In this document: positions 14,694-18,725 of the stretch, piece by piece
Layout of the letters: each line of letters starts with the position of its first letter
Position numbering within the stretch: the stretch's first letter is position 1
From: Coxiellaceae bacterium
GTDB taxonomy: Bacteria; Pseudomonadota; Gammaproteobacteria; UBA9339
Reading direction: 5' to 3'
Length of the DNA: 18,725 nucleotides
Assembly (NCBI GenBank): GCA_003142435.1
Contig: PLMI01000090.1
Span: forward strand, 1-18,725
Made by a program: the position numbers and the translations under genes
The notes under the pieces: generated by a model
What the model was told of the DNA's origin: nothing
Database searches by the model: none
What the model saw: only the letters and a program-made list of their open reading frames with translations

Positions 14694-14833
14694 GGATAAG
14701 CGAGCCGGCAAACGCGCAAGCGATTTAACAACCCTAATCCTAGCAAAAATGGATTATGCAACCTAACTTGGGCATTGTTCCATATAACTCCCAAAATTTA
14801 AAACATATCAACACTCAAACAATTTTGAATCTT

Positions 14834-15814
14834 CTATTTTAGCAAAGACGTATCCCCAGAAAAGAAAGTTAAAATATTTTTATTTGCTGCTTCAATCAAT
14901 AGATTCCCTTGATCATTAATTCCCACGCAAATACCTTCCTGTTTTTTGTTGCCTGATATTACAGAGATGGGAGTATTGAAAAGATAATCTCTTTTTTTCC
15001 ATTCTTCCATAAAGACCGGCAAACCGCCTAATGAAAAACGTTTTAGGTAATCAATTAGAGAATCGATAAGTTTGGCACATAATATATTTCGATCCTGATA
15101 TTGCCCGGTAATTTTCAATAATGATGTCCAACGTTGCTGAATATCTTTTTTAGAAGATTCGTCCATGTTGATATTAATCCCAACGCCAATAATAGCCTGG
15201 CAAAAACCATTGGATTCCGCTTGTATTTCAATTAGGATACCGACAAGTTTTTGCTGGCTAACTAGAACGTCATTAGGCCATTTCATTTTGAGCTGATTAC
15301 CCTTTAAATCGGCGCCAGACTCAATAGCTTGACAGGCCGCCAAACCTACAACCAAACTTAATCCGGATAATTCGCTGATGTCTTTGGCAAAAGGATACAG
15401 CATAGAAAGGTAAATATTCTTTCCAAATGGTGAGAACCATTGACGACTGAGCCGCCCCTTGCCTTGTGTTTGCGTTTCAGCAATGCAAACTCTTGTTTTT
15501 TTATTTTGTGTGATAAATTCTTTTAAATAATCTTGTGTTGAACCTATCTTCTCGAGAATATCTAACTCTACTGAACGATGACGCAACTTATTTTTTATAT
15601 GTTGCCGGTCTAATAAATTAAGCGGCTGCGTAAGACGATAACCTTTGCCTTTAACAGAGGTCAATGGAATTGCATATTGTTCCAGCTTCCTGATAGCTTT
15701 CCAAACGGAAGCTCTGGTAATATTTAAGTGATTGCCAATTGAAGTGCCATCGTGATAGTTGCCATCGCCGAGTAATTCGACGATTTTAACTAAATTCTTA
15801 TTTAAAGATTTCAT
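14834..15814 (-). CDS. birA: Bifunctional biotin--protein ligase / biotin operon repressor BirA
   Basis: Makes biotinyl-5'-AMP and transfers biotin to the acetyl-CoA carboxylase carrier protein; the holo-dimer can repress biotin genes. Length is 326 aa from the chosen start (E. coli 321). Seen: N-terminal winged helix (about 5-65) with SIGNHLNITRASVWKAIRKLE and wing VKGKGYRL; the catalytic domain with GSTQ (91-94); the biotinyl-AMP loop QGKGRLSRQW (117-126); KWPNDVLV with catalytic Lys178 (178-185); KLVGILIE; and GVGININ (210-216). The C-terminal SH3-like domain (about 275-326) is complete. An upstream ATG at 15859 would add 15 residues unlike any BirA N-terminus. The ATG at 15814 has AAAGGA nine bases upstream and aligns with E. 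coli MKDNTVPLKLI, so it is chosen. The large edge gene ends 61 bp upstream on the same strand, and cotranscription is possible. Confidence 0.96.
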   Translation of the reverse strand: MKSLNKNLVKIVELLGDGNYHDGTSIGNHLNITRASVWKAIRKLEQYAIPLTSVKGKGYRLTQPLNLLDRQHIKNKLRHRSVELDILEKIGSTQDYLKEFITQNKKTRVCIAETQTQGKGRLSRQWFSPFGKNIYLSMLYPFAKDISELSGLSLVVGLAACQAIESGADLKGNQLKMKWPNDVLVSQQKLVGILIEIQAESNGFCQAIIGVGININMDESSKKDIQQRWTSLLKITGQYQDRNILCAKLIDSLIDYLKRFSLGGLPVFMEEWKKRDYLFNTPISVISGNKKQEGICVGINDQGNLLIEAANKNILTFFSGDTSLLK

Positions 15815-15875
15815 GCACAAAAATCCTTTGTTTTCTCCATTATTTAATTGGGAAAACATTTACACCTGATTTGTT

Positions 15876-18725
15876 TTAAGGGGTATGACTTCCAGGATCG
15901 TTTGCCAAACTAGACAGTCCTGCAACCGGAGCTTCTCCAAGAGCTGTGAATGGATACGTATCCAACTTTGAATCTTGTAAACTTGCTAAATAATCTAACT
16001 TTCTTTGGAAAAATCTTTTTATCACTTTTCCTTCGTAATCTGCATCACTTACATTTTGATATTGTTTTTGCATATCGAATGCAAAAGCTTTTATGCTTTC
16101 AGGTGCCCAATCAGACCCTTGTGCTTCCAAAAAATCTTCATAAGATTTACCCAAAACATTTTGCATATCATCAGAATTAGGATTTATATGGTTATCATTT
16201 TTTGCCTGTTCAAAAGCATCGTGTAAGTCTTGTTTTAATTCGCGCATCAAACTTGGAAACTTTTCCAGGCGCAAACTTTCGCTTTCTTTCATCCAGCTTT
16301 GTCTTCGCGGAGTATCAGCAAAATATGGAATCCAATGCCAGGGCGCTCTAGGAAGCTCTTTTTCAAATAATGGAACTGTTGCATGCTCTCGACCTTCTGC
16401 TTCAAACCTTATAAGCGAACGGTCTATGTTACACTTTTCTAATTCTGCTCTAATCTTTCGCAATAAGCTTCTTGGTATTGGATTTCTCGGATCTGTAATA
16501 TTTGTTAAGGTTATTGTTTGCCCTGGCTTTAAGGTAAGAGCTAAGGCCATACACATAACTGCAGTTTTCTTGGCAACCTCACGTTCTGCTTTCCAGGCAT
16601 CATATAGATTTGTCGATTCCTGACGCTGACCCATGGAAACACCAAGAGTAATATTGCCATCAACAACTTTACAAAATAAATTTGGATCAGTACCGATTAA
16701 TTTTAGAGCTTTAAGCAACTTTTCCGCGGGAGATGAATTGCGCAAATCTTCGCCGTTTTCTTTACCATACATTTTTCCAACGTCATCTGCTATTTTTGAA
16801 GTATAAGAATTAATACCATAATCAACACAAATTTGTGCATTTAATCCGTACATTTCGGAAAGAGCACCACAAAAAGCAGTGATCTCTTCATCTTTTATTT
16901 TTCCTGCTGCTATTTGTGCAGCTAATTTAGTACGAATTTCCTGCCCCGTAAACCCTACTTGTTCTTTTACAGCTTTTTTAGCTGCTTCCTTATCAAGCGG
17001 ATCAAAAACAGGAACAGTAGAAATTCGAGCTATTAAATCGCGCAGAATACCATTAATCGTTTCCTTGCCACCGGCATCAAGATTTCTGGAAATTCGATCT
17101 TTTAGCCCCGTAACTTCCCCTTCAATAAGTTCTTGCATTTCTAAAGCCTTGTCAATACCAGAGGCGGTACTTTCCAAAGCTTGAGCAAGATTTGCTATGC
17201 CAACAACACCACGGGAACTTCGATCTTGAATCTGAATTAAATTACCAACAACCCCCGCTCTGGATTTTTCTATTTGTTCTTTTTGCTTATCACAAACATG
17301 TTCAAAAGCCGGAGTGAAATTATGTAATTCTTCTGCATCTGTATATTTAGATTTTGCAACAAAATCCAGAAAATCTTCAACAGTCATAGTACTAATAAAA
17401 TTCCAGCATAATTTATCACTGGGTGAGGCTTGGGAATTTTGCACAACGTATTTTGAAAGCGGGTCATCTCCTGGCTTATTTTCTATCTTCTGCAATATTT
17501 GCTGTAGCTCAAAATTATCCGCACAGTGGTATGCAACTATCCTTTTAGCGTCTTCAAGTTGGACACCGCCCATAGTTTGTCCTGTCATCGGATTAACTTG
17601 GCCCGAGGGAAGTTTATCTTTATACGCGGCAATAATCACCGGCAGATTAGCCGGGAATTCTAACGTAGGAGCTGGTGGCGGCGGTGGGTTAGCGGCTGGA
17701 GCAGGAGCTGGAGCTGGCGGCGGCACCGGCGCTGGGGTAACAGCTGGTGGAGCAGATGGAGCTGGAGTCACTGAGGGAGCAGCGGCAACAGGCGCTGGAG
17801 CCAGCGGTGTTTCAACCGCATGAGCTACGGCAGGTTCAGTGACTGGTGTATGCAGTGGCTCAGGTGCCGGTGGTGTTCCTATGGCTGGCGTAACCGCTGG
17901 AGCTGGTTGAGTTGCGGCAACAGTTATAGTTACATTTACAATATTGACAGGTTGTACCACAGGAGCAGCAAGCGGCTTTGGTAACTCTGGCTTGCTTATT
18001 ACTTCTGGTACCCGTATCTGATTTGCGTGTAAGATATCTAAAAAATAATTGTAAATTGTGTCTATGTCTTGAAATAGCGCGCCTTGACTATAAGGAGGCT
18101 CGCCTTCTTTCAATGTCACACTTTGATTAGACATCAATTGACGCAAAGTCTCGCTATTAATCTTTCTCAATCTTGATAGTGCCTCTGTTTCCTGTGGAGT
18201 CACACCGCTTCCTGCTTGAGGTCTTTGAACCCCATCTAACGTGGAACCTAATTCCATTAATTCTTTGGCATGTTCTGCCAAAAATTCAGCAGCCAAATAA
18301 ACATTATGCACTGCAGCTTCTCTTTGAGGTGGTCCTGCTTGCCCCTCCCGATGGGGAAATTTGCTTTGAGCCTCTAAACCCCTGCCATAAGAAACTAAGG
18401 ACGATACACATGATAAAGCATCAGCTGTAAAAGCAAGAACTTCTTCTCTTCGCACAATATGTTCTTGTGTATCTTTTACATGCGCGTCAAATTCTCCTCT
18501 TATAATTTTATGCAAAAGGTAAAGATGGTCAAAATTACGATCGTCTGCACTTCCGCTTATGTTTTCTGCAGTTTTATTTTTATTCAACATATCCAAATAA
18601 GGCAAAACAGTGAACATAATCTTTAATAAAGTAATGATCGTATGACTACTTTTTTGTTGCTCGGCAACACTTCCACCTTCCTTTAGAGCTTGCAACAATT
18701 CTTTGGCTCTTAACTCCAATTGATC
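15876..18725 (-). CDS. Large uncharacterised protein with Pro/Ala-rich linker, N-terminus outside the window
   Basis: Unrecognised protein. The frame is open to the right edge: two further codons (Asp, Gln) precede the TTG at 18719, so that TTG is not evidently the start and more than 949 residues are encoded. Numbering from that TTG: residues 1-235 look soluble and mainly helical; about 238-357 form a disordered Pro/Ala/Val/Thr linker with a five-proline run at 345-349; and 358-947 form a long, mostly helical soluble region without a transmembrane segment or known catalytic motif. The latter includes Lys/Glu-rich, amphipathic, coiled-coil-like segments around 475-610 and 805-915, and a Trp-rich patch APWHWIPYF (792-800). 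The C-terminus is small and polar (LANDPGSHTP). Modular size, linker and lack of homology recall secreted effectors or surface-associated proteins of intracellular bacteria, but no secretion signal can be shown. Confidence 0.85.
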   Translation of the reverse strand, partial: DQLELRAKELLQALKEGGSVAEQQKSSHTIITLLKIMFTVLPYLDMLNKNKTAENISGSADDRNFDHLYLLHKIIRGEFDAHVKDTQEHIVRREEVLAFTADALSCVSSLVSYGRGLEAQSKFPHREGQAGPPQREAAVHNVYLAAEFLAEHAKELMELGSTLDGVQRPQAGSGVTPQETEALSRLRKINSETLRQLMSNQSVTLKEGEPPYSQGALFQDIDTIYNYFLDILHANQIRVPEVISKPELPKPLAAPVVQPVNIVNVTITVAATQPAPAVTPAIGTPPAPEPLHTPVTEPAVAHAVETPLAPAPVAAAPSVTPAPSAPPAVTPAPVPPPAPAPAPAANPPPPPAPTLEFPANLPVIIAAYKDKLPSGQVNPMTGQTMGGVQLEDAKRIVAYHCADNFELQQILQKIENKPGDDPLSKYVVQNSQASPSDKLCWNFISTMTVEDFLDFVAKSKYTDAEELHNFTPAFEHVCDKQKEQIEKSRAGVVGNLIQIQDRSSRGVVGIANLAQALESTASGIDKALEMQELIEGEVTGLKDRISRNLDAGGKETINGILRDLIARISTVPVFDPLDKEAAKKAVKEQVGFTGQEIRTKLAAQIAAGKIKDEEITAFCGALSEMYGLNAQICVDYGINSYTSKIADDVGKMYGKENGEDLRNSSPAEKLLKALKLIGTDPNLFCKVVDGNITLGVSMGQRQESTNLYDAWKAEREVAKKTAVMCMALALTLKPGQTITLTNITDPRNPIPRSLLRKIRAELEKCNIDRSLIRFEAEGREHATVPLFEKELPRAPWHWIPYFADTPRRQSWMKESESLRLEKFPSLMRELKQDLHDAFEQAKNDNHINPNSDDMQNVLGKSYEDFLEAQGSDWAPESIKAFAFDMQKQYQNVSDADYEGKVIKRFFQRKLDYLASLQDSKLDTYPFTALGEAPVAGLSSLANDPGSHTP
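17649..18010 (-). repeat. Low-complexity Pro/Ala-rich coding tract
   Basis: About 120 codons of the large edge gene dominated by Pro, Ala, Val and Thr with PAP, TPA and APA units and a PPPPP run (17673-17687). It is visibly more GC-rich than the flanking DNA, as short GCN/CCN codons demand, and may expand or contract by slippage. At protein level it is a flexible linker joining two helical regions. Confidence 0.8.

Noticed and set aside
14694-14833. Possible terminator or small gene between the MATE gene and birA
   Set aside because: No stem followed by a T-run and no credible frame; only a short GC-richer patch near 14705-14725.
15815-15859. Upstream start extending BirA by 15 residues
   Set aside because: A weak AGGT is present, but the extra residues do not match BirA, whereas the internal ATG aligns with the E. 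coli N-terminus and has AAAGGA upstream.
17314-17823. 169-codon plus-strand frame with a Gly/Ala-rich end
   Set aside because: It is the complement of the Pro/Ala-rich coding tract (CCN and GCN codons read as GGN and GCN on the other strand), so openness is a by-product of composition.
1-18725. CRISPR array, insertion sequence with transposase, or prophage genes
   Set aside because: No regularly spaced repeats, no transposase and no phage structural genes; the lone recombinase at the left edge is the only mobility gene.

Overview
The window reads as chromosomal DNA of an AT-rich gammaproteobacterium. The evidence is a complete EF-P beta-lysylation module (epmB, efp, epmA), a proofreading DNA polymerase I, and a BirA with an N-terminal winged-helix repressor domain. 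AT-rich codon use together with a very large Pro/Ala-linker protein would suit a host-associated Legionellales-like lineage (Legionella, Coxiella, Rickettsiella, Berkiella relatives). That placement is inference, because no rRNA or tRNA is present to fix it.

Layout. (1) 1-1236: a tyrosine recombinase with all catalytic residues, followed by an ATGA-coupled short reading frame that runs into the end of epmB. (2) 1294-4064: epmB (minus strand), divergent efp (plus strand), then epmA (plus strand). An approximately 95-bp nested inverted-repeat element sits between efp and epmA and ends a few bases before epmA. (3) 4065-4675: 611 bp without a gene, holding a promoter-like pair, a strongly structured approximately 99-nt stretch and a hairpin plus eight-T terminator; this is a candidate small RNA. 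(4) 4676-7375: polA. (5) 7453-14693: a compact accessory block of six genes in two divergent groups. Minus strand, in transcription order: an exported C45-type Ntn hydrolase/acyltransferase, a 2-enoyl-thioester-reductase-like oxidoreductase, and an acyl-AMP/CoA ligase. Plus strand: an acyl-CoA dehydrogenase, a hot-dog thioesterase and a MATE exporter. (6) 14834-15814: birA, and upstream of it 15876 to the right edge, a protein of more than 949 residues that is unrecognised and has no visible start.

How the genes work together. EpmB and EpmA modify Lys34 of EF-P, which relieves ribosome stalling at polyproline; the large edge protein contains a five-proline run and is an obvious potential client. 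The six-gene block has the parts to activate a carboxylic acid, introduce or remove an alpha,beta double bond, release the acyl group, export a product, and act on an amide or ester outside the cytoplasm. Pairing a MATE exporter with an exported Ntn hydrolase resembles the logic of colibactin (ClbM MATE, ClbP periplasmic peptidase) and pyoverdine (PvdQ periplasmic Ntn acylase) maturation. This is a hypothesis. No carrier protein, ketosynthase, condensation enzyme or regulator is present, so an acid-catabolic or lipid-remodelling role is a serious alternative. The 65-bp gap between the two groups holds overlapping back-to-back promoter-like elements and an 18-bp near-perfect palindrome placed to control both.
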